From: Clostridia bacterium
GTDB taxonomy: Bacteria; Bacillota; Clostridia; Christensenellales; Aristaeellaceae
Direction: 5' to 3'
NCBI GenBank assembly: GCA_017470145.1
Contig: JAFUFB010000013.1
Location: forward strand, 62,001-126,000
DNA: 64,000 nt
Below, piece by piece: positions 34,488 through 41,734 of this stretch. The notes beneath the pieces were generated by a model. It saw only the letters and a list, made by a program, of their open reading frames with translations, made no database searches and was not told the DNA's origin. The position numbers and the translations under genes were made by a program. Each line of letters begins with the position of its first letter. The stretch's first letter is position 1.

Positions 34488-34796
34488 TCAGTCTGTTAGT
34501 TTTGCTTTTTCCTTTGGAATCCAGCGGATAATCATGTCCCACATGCTGGGTTCAATGTGCACATAGTTCGGACGAAAATGCACATCATATCCCTGGGCTT
34601 CATACAGCTCGATAAATCGCTGCTGATGCCTGGCGACGTAGCTGCGGGCCGAAAAACGAGCCTTGGCCTCATACTGCCCTTTTTCTACCGCGTCCTCAAT
34701 CTTCTGATTGATAATCCCGCAGTACCAGGTTTCCGCCAGGAAATTCTTCCCTCTGCCAGCGGTCTGGGTTCTGTTCTCCGCTTCTTCCCGAATCAT
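34488..34796 (-). CDS. Small protein of unknown function at the end of the metal operon
   Basis: A 102-residue protein that I do not recognise. It has one internal cysteine (TWYCGIINQK), basic helix content (KARFSARSYVARHQQRFIEL) and ends in IIRWIPKEKAKLTD. There is no signal peptide. The ATG at 34796 is chosen because AGGAGA sits four bases before it, while the longer upstream reading frame would overlap the GTPase gene. It overlaps or abuts the stop of the upstream GTPase (34813) and lies before the terminator, so it is likely the last gene of the metal unit; the function is unknown. Confidence 0.65.
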   Translation of the reverse strand: MIREEAENRTQTAGRGKNFLAETWYCGIINQKIEDAVEKGQYEAKARFSARSYVARHQQRFIELYEAQGYDVHFRPNYVHIEPSMWDMIIRWIPKEKAKLTD

Positions 34797-34812
34797 CTTG
34801 TCTCCTGTGAAC

Positions 34813-35766
34813 TTAATAGAACGTAGCCACCGGATCCTCCGGTTCGATGGCCGGCTGAACATCCAGCACATCCATGACCGGAACCTTCTCGCTGAACAGC
34901 CGGTTCCGCTGCAGGCGAATCTTCCCTTTCACCCGGAACCAGGAGCCAGGCGTCGGCTTTGCAACCTTCCCCCGATAGCAGGCCATGCCCGCAAACTGGG
35001 TATCCGCCGCGCAGCAATTCATCAGCATCCGCCCAGCCGCGAAAACGCTGTCCGGCATGGGCTTGGTGGTCTCCGGGTACATGGCGGTAAAGGATACCGT
35101 CTTCCCTTCATACTGATCGCTGTTTTCCATCAGGTCGGAGAAGAAATAGGCATAATCCCGATCCTCAATCTCCACCACCGGGGCGTTGATATCGAAGGGC
35201 AGCGGATCCACGGTTTCATCCATTTCGCTGCGGCCATCCGGATACTCATAGAAGATATTGCACCGGCGATTAGCCTGGCGAACGATCTTATGCAGTGCGT
35301 CCAGATCGCTCTGGTCGCTGCAGCGGTTAAAGACCACCACGTCGGCGGTTTGCAGTTTATCAAACACCAGATTCCGCATATTGGCGTTGAACACCATGAA
35401 GGTGGAGCACTCCGCGAAGCAGATTTCCTGGGCGATGATCCAATTCTCCGGAATCTCATCAAAGAGCCGTTGCATGGGCCACATGCCATTATATTCGATG
35501 ATGACCCGCTCGCAGTCCGTTTCCTTTTCCGCGGCCTGCAGCGCGGCCTCGTTGAATTCTTCCTCCTCTTCCATGGCCCGGAGAAATACATTCTCCCCGC
35601 TGAAGGCGGAGAAATCGTATTCCACTTCGCCCTCCTCGCAGCGGATCAGCAGGGTCTTCTCCCCGCTGTTAAACCGACGATCCTCCAGCGTGCTCTGAAC
35701 GAAGGTGCTTTTCCCTCCGTCCAGAAAGCCGGTAAACAGATAAACTGGTACTTCTTTGGCTGCCAT
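34813..35766 (-). CDS. P-loop GTPase (COG0523-like) fused to a DUF1980/YcgQ-type C-terminal domain
   Basis: A 317-residue protein. The first ~210 residues are a P-loop GTPase with GFLDGGKST (13-21) and NRCS, in the CobW/ZNG1 relatives but without the CxCC motif. The last ~100 residues begin YFFSDLMENSDQYEGKTVSF and contain RMLMNCCAADTQFAGMACYR and PGSWFRVKGKI, which look like the C-terminal domain of TIGR03943/DUF1980 (B. subtilis YcgQ) proteins. YcgQ-YcgR are linked to zinc starvation in B. subtilis. The fusion is unusual. It follows the His-rich GTPase by 3 bp and so is co-expressed. A metal-trafficking role is inferred. Confidence 0.8.
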   Translation of the reverse strand: MAAKEVPVYLFTGFLDGGKSTFVQSTLEDRRFNSGEKTLLIRCEEGEVEYDFSAFSGENVFLRAMEEEEEFNEAALQAAEKETDCERVIIEYNGMWPMQRLFDEIPENWIIAQEICFAECSTFMVFNANMRNLVFDKLQTADVVVFNRCSDQSDLDALHKIVRQANRRCNIFYEYPDGRSEMDETVDPLPFDINAPVVEIEDRDYAYFFSDLMENSDQYEGKTVSFTAMYPETTKPMPDSVFAAGRMLMNCCAADTQFAGMACYRGKVAKPTPGSWFRVKGKIRLQRNRLFSEKVPVMDVLDVQPAIEPEDPVATFY

Positions 35767-35769
35767 ATT

Positions 35770-36948
35770 TTACACTCCAAACAGGGTCTTCAAATTCTCC
35801 TCGTCAATCTTGGAACCGATGACGCACAGCCGACCGGTAACTTCCGCGCTGCCCCGTCTCACATCCGTCTCGCCGGGAGTATAGTCGAAATGAATCCAAC
35901 CGCCATCCTTCGCCGGCACGATGCCCTTGGCCCGCAGAATGATGCCATAGGAAATGGCGTCCGTCAGCTGGCCCAGGATGTCGCGGATTTCGTCATCCGT
36001 GAACTGCTTCGGCGTCTCCACTCCCCAGCTGGTGAACACTTCGTCCGCGTCATGGTGGGGGTGATGATGGTGGTGATGATGCTCATGATCGTGATGATCA
36101 TGTTCATCGTGATCATGATGATGCTCGTGTTCCTCCTCCTCATGGTCATGATGGTGATGATGTTCGTGTTCATCTTCGTCATCATCATCGTCGTCATGAT
36201 CATGATGATGGTGCTCATGTTCGTCATGATCATCGTGATGATGCTCATGTTCATGATCATGGTCATGGTGATGATGGCATTCGCAGTCGGGATCGTCGCA
36301 CTCGTCATCCTCTTCCACTTCCGCCAGAATCTGCGCCATCTCCTGCTCCAGGGTGTCCGCCTTTTCCATGGCGCTCATGATCTGCTTGCCATCCAACTGA
36401 TCCGCAGGGGTGGTAATGACCGTGGCGTTCTGGTTATGCTCCCGAATCAGCTTGACAGCGTCCTCGATCTTCTGCTGGCTGGCGATATCCGTCCGGCTGA
36501 GGATGATGGTAGCCGCGTGCTCAATCTGATTCAAGAAGAATTCGCCAAAGTTCTTCACATAGATCTTGCACTTGCTGGCATCCACCACCGCCACCAGGGC
36601 GCCAATCTGGCAATCCTCGCCGCAAACGGCGTTGGCCGCCCGTACCACGTCGCTCAGCTTGCCTACGCCGCTGGGCTCAATCAGGATCCGATCCGGATGA
36701 TAGGTATCCAGCACCTGCTGCAGAGCTTCGCCAAAATCACCTACCAAGCTGCAGCAAATGCAGCCGCTGTTCATCTCGGTCACCTGGATGCCGGCCTCCT
36801 TCATGAAGCCGCCGTCAATCCCAATCTCTCCGAATTCGTTCTCGATCAGCACCACCTTCTGGCCCGCGTAGGCGTCCTTCAGCAGCTTCTTGATCAGCGT
36901 GGTTTTCCCAGCGCCCAGGAACCCGGAAAATACATCAATCTTCGTCAT
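35770..36948 (-). CDS. COG0523 (CobW/ZNG1-type) GTPase with long histidine-rich loop
   Basis: A 392-residue metal-chaperone GTPase. The Walker A is GFLGAGKT (9-16), and the metal motif GCICC is at 62-66. The CobW C-terminal domain is at the end (GIVPAKDGGWIHFDYTPGE). Between them, residues ~213-301 are almost entirely His, Asp and Glu, which could bind many metal ions. The family delivers Zn, Co or Ni to client enzymes or stores metal. The DNA of the loop is an imperfect repeat of CAT/GAT-type triplets (36050-36290). It has its own promoter, separate from that of the ATPase. Confidence 0.93.
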   Translation of the reverse strand: MTKIDVFSGFLGAGKTTLIKKLLKDAYAGQKVVLIENEFGEIGIDGGFMKEAGIQVTEMNSGCICCSLVGDFGEALQQVLDTYHPDRILIEPSGVGKLSDVVRAANAVCGEDCQIGALVAVVDASKCKIYVKNFGEFFLNQIEHAATIILSRTDIASQQKIEDAVKLIREHNQNATVITTPADQLDGKQIMSAMEKADTLEQEMAQILAEVEEDDECDDPDCECHHHHDHDHEHEHHHDDHDEHEHHHHDHDDDDDDEDEHEHHHHHDHEEEEHEHHHDHDEHDHHDHEHHHHHHHPHHDADEVFTSWGVETPKQFTDDEIRDILGQLTDAISYGIILRAKGIVPAKDGGWIHFDYTPGETDVRRGSAEVTGRLCVIGSKIDEENLKTLFGV

Positions 36949-36991
36949 GGCAAAATTTCCTCTCTTTCTTGCAATCCCTTTGCCGTCAGGT

Positions 36992-37020
36992 ATTGTACTC
37001 TTTCAAAAACACCTGGTCAA
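36992..37020 (-). promoter_or_regulatory. Promoter before the His-rich GTPase
   Basis: Minus-strand -35 TTGACC (37015-37020), 17-bp spacer, -10 TACAAT (36992-36997), inside the 131-bp gap after the ATPase gene. Confidence 0.7.
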
Positions 37021-37079
37021 GGATTTTCTTCTATGATCAGATCCCTGCTCAGCAGGGAAGCTTTTATCACCTTTTCTCA

Positions 37080-39140
37080 TTACCTCATGGCGTTCACAAT
37101 GGCCAGGAGGCAGACCCCCACGTCGGAAAAGACAGCCAGCCACAGGGGCACAACGCCAAAGGCGCCGAGAATCATAACAGCCACCTTGATCGCGATGGAA
37201 AAAACAATATTCTCCGTCACAATCTTCTGGGTTCGCCGGGCAATCCGAATGGCCATAGCCAGCTTCACCGGATCATCATCAATCAGCACAATATCCGCCG
37301 CCTCCACTGCCGCGTCGGAGCCCGCGCCGCCCATGGCTACGCCCAGATCCGCCGTCGCCAGCACAGGCGCGTCATTGATGCCATCGCCCACGAACACCAC
37401 GGTCTCCTTGTCGTTCTTCCGTCCCGCCATCAGGCGGTAGATGTGGTTCACCTTGTCTTCCGGCTTCAGCTCCGCGTGGGCTTCATCCACGCCCACTCTG
37501 GATCGGATGTCCTCCGCCGCGCTCCGGCGATCGCCCGTAAGCATCACCGTCTTTTGGATGCCCAGCTCCTTTAGCTGTCGAATGGCCTCCGCGGCGCTGT
37601 CCTTCAGCACATCAGCAATGACCAGATGGCCTTCATACTTCCCGTCGATGGCAATGTGCACGATGGTCCCCGCCACGTGACAGTCGTGCTCCTCCACGCC
37701 TTCCGCCTTCATCAATCGATCATTGCCCGCAGCCACTCTCCGGCCATTGACCTGGGTAATGACGCCCTGGCCGGCAATCTCCTGGCTATCCCCGATCTCC
37801 AGGTCTTCCCAGCCCAGATAGCTGCCTCGAATCGCGTCCGCGATGGGATGGGTGCTGTATTTTTCCGCCGCAGCGGCATACTGGATCAACTTTTCCTCTT
37901 CCATCTCCTCCGGATGCACCGCCACCACTTCGAAGACGCCCTTGGTCACCGTTCCCGTCTTATCCAGCGCCACCATCGTGGTCCGGCTCATCTGCTCCAG
38001 GATATTGTTGCCCTTCACCAGGATGCCCTGCCGGCTGGCCCGGCCAATCCCGTTAAAATAGCTCAACGGCACGGAGATCACCAGGGCGCAGGGACAACTG
38101 ATCACCAGGAAGGTCAGGCTGCGGCGCAACCATTCCGCCCAGTTCCCGGTCACCGCGCCGGCAATCAGCAGCAGGGCTGCCGCCGCGCCCACCACCACTG
38201 GCGTATAGATCCGGGCAAAACGGGTAATGAACTTATCCGCGTGGCTCTTATGCTCCGTGGCATTCTCCACCAGCTCCAGAATCCGGCTGACTGCCGAATC
38301 ATGGGCCAACCTGTCCACTCGAATTTTCAGCACACCCCGCTGGTTCACACATCCGCTCAGGGCTTCATCCCCGGCTCGTACCGCCCGAGGCACGCTTTCT
38401 CCCGTCAAGGCTACCGTATCGAGGAAGCTTTCCCCTTCCATTACCGTGCCGTCCAGCGGAATCCGCTCTCCGGGCTTCACCAGGATGATTTCGCCAACCT
38501 GAACCTTTTCCGGAGAAACGGTTACTTCCTCTCCATCCCGGAGCACGGTTGCTGCCTCCGGCCGGATATCCATCAGTGCGCTGATGGAATCTCGGCTCCG
38601 ATCCACCGCCAGATCCTGCAGGAATTCTCCCAGCTGGAACAGCAGCATCACCATGGCGCCCTCTGTGAATTCTCCCAGAATGAAGGCGCCGACACAGGCC
38701 AGGGTCATGAGGAAGGTTTCATCCAGCAGCTCCCGATGGGCGATGTTTCGAATCGCGCCTAAGATGACATCATAGCCAATGGTCACCGCGGACAGGAAGG
38801 AGAAGATAAACCTGCCCCATCCGCCTTCCGGGAAAAACAGCCCGATGATCAGCAGCACAGCGGAGGAAATCAGCCTTCCGATCATCACGGCGCGGTTTTC
38901 CTCTCCCCCATGCTCATGATCATGATGGCAATGGTTGCACCCGCAGCTGAGTCCATCGTGGCCATGATCATGGTGATGTTCATGGCCGTGGCCATGTTCG
39001 TGGTGATGCTCATGGCTGTACTCATGGTGATGATCGTGGTGATGTTCATGTTCATGTTCGTGCTCATGATCATGTTCGTGTTCCATTTCCAAGGCTTCCT
39101 GCAATTCGGATTCCTGATGCTTTCCCATTGCTTTGTCCAT
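37080..39140 (-). CDS. Heavy-metal P1B-type ATPase with His-rich N-terminus
   Basis: A 686-residue efflux pump for Zn, Cd, Co or similar ions. Motifs include TGES, CPC (349-351), the phosphorylated DKTGT (Asp393), THPIADAI and GDGINDAP. The usual HMA metal-binding domain is absent; residues 18-82 are His/Glu/Asp-rich with CGCNHC near their end. The CPC plus the His-rich head suggests Zn/Co-type transport. It is the second gene after the ArsR-family regulator and starts 29 bp after it, so it is controlled by the palindrome at 39507-39528. Confidence 0.95.
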   Translation of the reverse strand: MDKAMGKHQESELQEALEMEHEHDHEHEHEHEHHHDHHHEYSHEHHHEHGHGHEHHHDHGHDGLSCGCNHCHHDHEHGGEENRAVMIGRLISSAVLLIIGLFFPEGGWGRFIFSFLSAVTIGYDVILGAIRNIAHRELLDETFLMTLACVGAFILGEFTEGAMVMLLFQLGEFLQDLAVDRSRDSISALMDIRPEAATVLRDGEEVTVSPEKVQVGEIILVKPGERIPLDGTVMEGESFLDTVALTGESVPRAVRAGDEALSGCVNQRGVLKIRVDRLAHDSAVSRILELVENATEHKSHADKFITRFARIYTPVVVGAAAALLLIAGAVTGNWAEWLRRSLTFLVISCPCALVISVPLSYFNGIGRASRQGILVKGNNILEQMSRTTMVALDKTGTVTKGVFEVVAVHPEEMEEEKLIQYAAAAEKYSTHPIADAIRGSYLGWEDLEIGDSQEIAGQGVITQVNGRRVAAGNDRLMKAEGVEEHDCHVAGTIVHIAIDGKYEGHLVIADVLKDSAAEAIRQLKELGIQKTVMLTGDRRSAAEDIRSRVGVDEAHAELKPEDKVNHIYRLMAGRKNDKETVVFVGDGINDAPVLATADLGVAMGGAGSDAAVEAADIVLIDDDPVKLAMAIRIARRTQKIVTENIVFSIAIKVAVMILGAFGVVPLWLAVFSDVGVCLLAIVNAMR

Positions 39141-39169
39141 CCTTTCCTTCGAAACTGCTTTAAATCCAG

Positions 39170-39478
39170 TCAGGAATGTTTTCCTTCCTCCAAATGCTCC
39201 ATCCCCATGTCTAGAATGGTCCGCACATGATCGTCCGCCAGGGAATAGATGATTCCCTTGCCGTCCCGGCGGGCCCGGATCAGCCTGGCATCCTTCAGGG
39301 TACGCAGCTGATGGGAAATGGCGGAGGTCGTCATCTGCAGCTCGTTAGCCAGCTCCGTCACCCCGACTTCCCTTTTTCTCAGCTCGTTTAGCACTCGAAC
39401 CCTTGTACTGTCTGCAAACATGCGAAAAAGATCCGCCAAATCATACAAAATCTCGTCATCCTGTTTCAGCTCACTCAT
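39170..39478 (-). CDS. ArsR/SmtB-type metal-sensing repressor
   Basis: A 102-residue winged-helix repressor. The C-terminal helix carries Asp82, His84, His95 and Glu98, spaced exactly as the alpha-5 zinc site of SmtB/CzrA (D, H+2, H+11, E+3). The alpha-3 Cys site of ArsR/CadC is absent (KREVGVTELAN). It therefore most likely senses Zn or Co and releases the operator when loaded. The helix-turn-helix is TELANELQMTTSAISHQLRTL. It heads the metal operon. Confidence 0.93.
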   Translation of the reverse strand: MSELKQDDEILYDLADLFRMFADSTRVRVLNELRKREVGVTELANELQMTTSAISHQLRTLKDARLIRARRDGKGIIYSLADDHVRTILDMGMEHLEEGKHS

Positions 39479-39506
39479 GGGGGATCTCCCTCGCTTTCAT
39501 AGTTCT

Positions 39507-39528
39507 CATTTGAACAATTGTTCAAATG
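39507..39528. promoter_or_regulatory. SmtB/CzrA-type operator
   Basis: CATTTGAACAA followed by its reverse complement forms a perfect 22-bp palindrome. It contains the TGAACA...TGTTCA core typical of SmtB/CzrA operators and lies just downstream of the predicted start site, where repressor would block elongation or initiation. Confidence 0.85.
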
Positions 39529-39537
39529 TATGATGAC

Positions 39538-39565
39538 ATTATACACCTTTCTATCCACCTGTCAA
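39538..39565 (-). promoter_or_regulatory. Promoter of the metal operon
   Basis: Minus-strand -35 TTGACA (39560-39565) and -10 TATAAT (39538-39543) with a 16-bp spacer. Confidence 0.85.
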
Positions 39566-39577
39566 TAGGAGCAGGTT

Positions 39578-39611
39578 AAAAAAATCCCGGATCAACTTTC
39601 GTCGATCCGGG
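39578..39611 (-). terminator. Terminator of the GH3 gene
   Basis: CCCGGATC...GATCCGGG with a 10-base loop, followed on the minus strand by ATTTTTTT. Confidence 0.9.
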
Positions 39612-39664
39612 GTTGAATTCTCCCTTCCCCCGCACCGCGGGCGGGAGCTTCAGTCTATGTTTTT

Positions 39665-41734
39665 TCAGCACACAATCTCCAAGGGACGATTTCCTGTCAG
39701 GGAAACGCTGAATTCATCCGGCTGGTTCAGCCCTACAAACAGTTTCCCGTGGGCCACGCGCTGCCGTTCGCCTTCCTCATCCACCACGGTCCAGGTCAGG
39801 GCGTCCAGCTTCACTTCCACGGTCTTTGCCTCGCCCTTGTCCAGGGCGACCCTTCGAAAGCCGCACAACCGGGGATTTGTGGGAGCCAGGGGGCTTTCCG
39901 GCGCCACATAAACCTGTATCACGGTTTCGCCATCCCGCTCTCCCGCATTCCGCACCTGGATGGAAACTTTCCCGTCCTCGGCCCTCACGTCGGAAATTTC
40001 GAATTTCGTATAGCTGAGGCCAAATCCGAAGGGGTACAGGGGCTTACCCTCAAAATAACGATAGGTGCGATTCGCCATGGCGTAATCTTCGAAATCCGGC
40101 AGCTCGCTGACATCATGGTAGAAGGTCAGGGGCAGCTTTCCGCTGGGGTTCACCTCACCAAAGAGGATTTCCGCCAGAGCGGTACCGCCGGCCTGACCAG
40201 GATACCAGGCAAAAATCTTGGCATTTCCTTCCGCCACATTCAGGTTGGACCCCGCCGCGATGACGGTCACCAGCTTCTTCGCCTTTTTCTCCAGCAGGGC
40301 CAGCAGCTTCCGCTGGCTTTCCGGAATCAGCAGGTCATTCTTATCTCCGCTGAAATACTCGTTCCCCGTATCTCCCTCTTCGCCTTCCAGCCCGGCGTCC
40401 AGACCTACGCAGGCGATGGTCACGTCCGCGGCCTCTGCGTACATAGCAGCTTCCGCCAGCCGGTCATCCGCCTGAGCCAGCCCGGAGGTCCGATCTTTGA
40501 ACAGGTGACATCCCAGGCTGTAGAGCACCCGGATGCCATGGGCCGCCGCGTAGGCGCGGATGCCCTCCAGGAAGGTTACATATCGGCTGCTGGTGCCATT
40601 GTAATTCCCCTCCAGGGCCATGACGCTGTCCGCGTTGGGCCCGATCACCGCGATGGTCTTCACCTTGTCAGGGTCCAGGGGCAGAACGCCGTCGTTCTCC
40701 AACAGCACCATGCTCTTCTCTGCCGCCCACAGCGCCAGGGCTTGATGGGCGTCCGTATCCACGGCCGTCACCGGAATCTGGTCATATTCGCAATCCTCAT
40801 CAAACAAGCCCAGCAGATACCGGGTTGTCATCAGCCGCACGCAGGCCTGGGTGATCTGCTCCTCGGAAACCAGCCCTTCCTGATAGGCCTCCAGCATATG
40901 CAGGTAAGTATTGCCGCAGTTCAGGTCACAACCGTTTTCGATGGCCAGAGCCGCGCTTTCCGGCGCGGTGGCGGTCACCATATGATTCTCGTGGAAATCC
41001 CGCACCGCCCAGCAGTCGCTAACCACATGACCCTGGAAGCCCCATTTTTCCCGAAGGATCTTCTTCAGCAGGGTTTTGGACCCGCAGGCCGGCTCCCCAT
41101 TGACCCGGTTGTAAGCGCCCATGACGCTTTCCACCCCCGCCTCCTTCACCGTTGCTTCGAAAGCAGGCAGATAGGTCTCGAACATATCCTTCTTGCTGGC
41201 CTTGGCGTCAAACTGATGCCGCAGCGCCTCCGGCCCGGAATGGACGGCGAAATGCTTGCTGCAGGCGGCCGTCTTTAAATACCTCCCGTCCCCCTGCAGG
41301 CCCTGAATAAAGCGTACGCCCAACCGACTGGTCAGATAGGGATCCTCTCCATAGGTTTCATGGCCCCGGCCCCAGCGAGGGTCTCGGAAGATATTGATGT
41401 TCGGGCTCCAAACCGTCAAGCCCTTATAGATGTCCCGATCCCCGTGGCTGCTCTGGCCATTGTACTTGGCCCGGGCTTCCTCGGCGATGACGGCGGCAAT
41501 CTCCTCCTGCATGTCCTCGTCAAACATGGCAGCCAGGCCGATGGCCTGGGGAAAAACGGTGGCGGTGCCTGCCCGAGCCACGCCGTGGAGCACCTCATTC
41601 CACCAGTTGTAGGCCGGAATCCCCAGCCGGGGAATTGCCGGCGCATCGTACTTCAACTGGCTGGCCTTTTCCTCCAGGGTCATCTGGGCCACCAGCGCCT
41701 CCGCCTTTTGTCTCGCTTCTTCTCTGTTTCTCAT
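39665..41734 (-). CDS. GH3 glycoside hydrolase, beta-xylosidase/beta-glucosidase type
   Basis: A 689-residue enzyme that cleaves beta-linked sugars. It has the GH3 N-terminal barrel (YNWWNEVLHGVARAG, FPQAIGLAAMFD), the nucleophile Asp240 in VVSDCWA, the (alpha/beta)6 sandwich domain and a C-terminal fibronectin-III-like domain. NWWNE and SDC are typical of xylosidase-type members. There is no signal peptide, so it should act inside the cell on imported oligosaccharides. The start overlaps the stop of the upstream membrane protein by four bases (ATGA), with AGGAGGG inside that gene. Confidence 0.93.
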   Translation of the reverse strand: MRNREEARQKAEALVAQMTLEEKASQLKYDAPAIPRLGIPAYNWWNEVLHGVARAGTATVFPQAIGLAAMFDEDMQEEIAAVIAEEARAKYNGQSSHGDRDIYKGLTVWSPNINIFRDPRWGRGHETYGEDPYLTSRLGVRFIQGLQGDGRYLKTAACSKHFAVHSGPEALRHQFDAKASKKDMFETYLPAFEATVKEAGVESVMGAYNRVNGEPACGSKTLLKKILREKWGFQGHVVSDCWAVRDFHENHMVTATAPESAALAIENGCDLNCGNTYLHMLEAYQEGLVSEEQITQACVRLMTTRYLLGLFDEDCEYDQIPVTAVDTDAHQALALWAAEKSMVLLENDGVLPLDPDKVKTIAVIGPNADSVMALEGNYNGTSSRYVTFLEGIRAYAAAHGIRVLYSLGCHLFKDRTSGLAQADDRLAEAAMYAEAADVTIACVGLDAGLEGEEGDTGNEYFSGDKNDLLIPESQRKLLALLEKKAKKLVTVIAAGSNLNVAEGNAKIFAWYPGQAGGTALAEILFGEVNPSGKLPLTFYHDVSELPDFEDYAMANRTYRYFEGKPLYPFGFGLSYTKFEISDVRAEDGKVSIQVRNAGERDGETVIQVYVAPESPLAPTNPRLCGFRRVALDKGEAKTVEVKLDALTWTVVDEEGERQRVAHGKLFVGLNQPDEFSVSLTGNRPLEIVC

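Noticed and set aside
36050-36290. Repeats that might suggest a CRISPR array or tandem satellite (also 38900-39090)
   Set aside because: They are in-frame His/Asp/Glu codons inside two metal genes, with no uniform repeat and no spacers.
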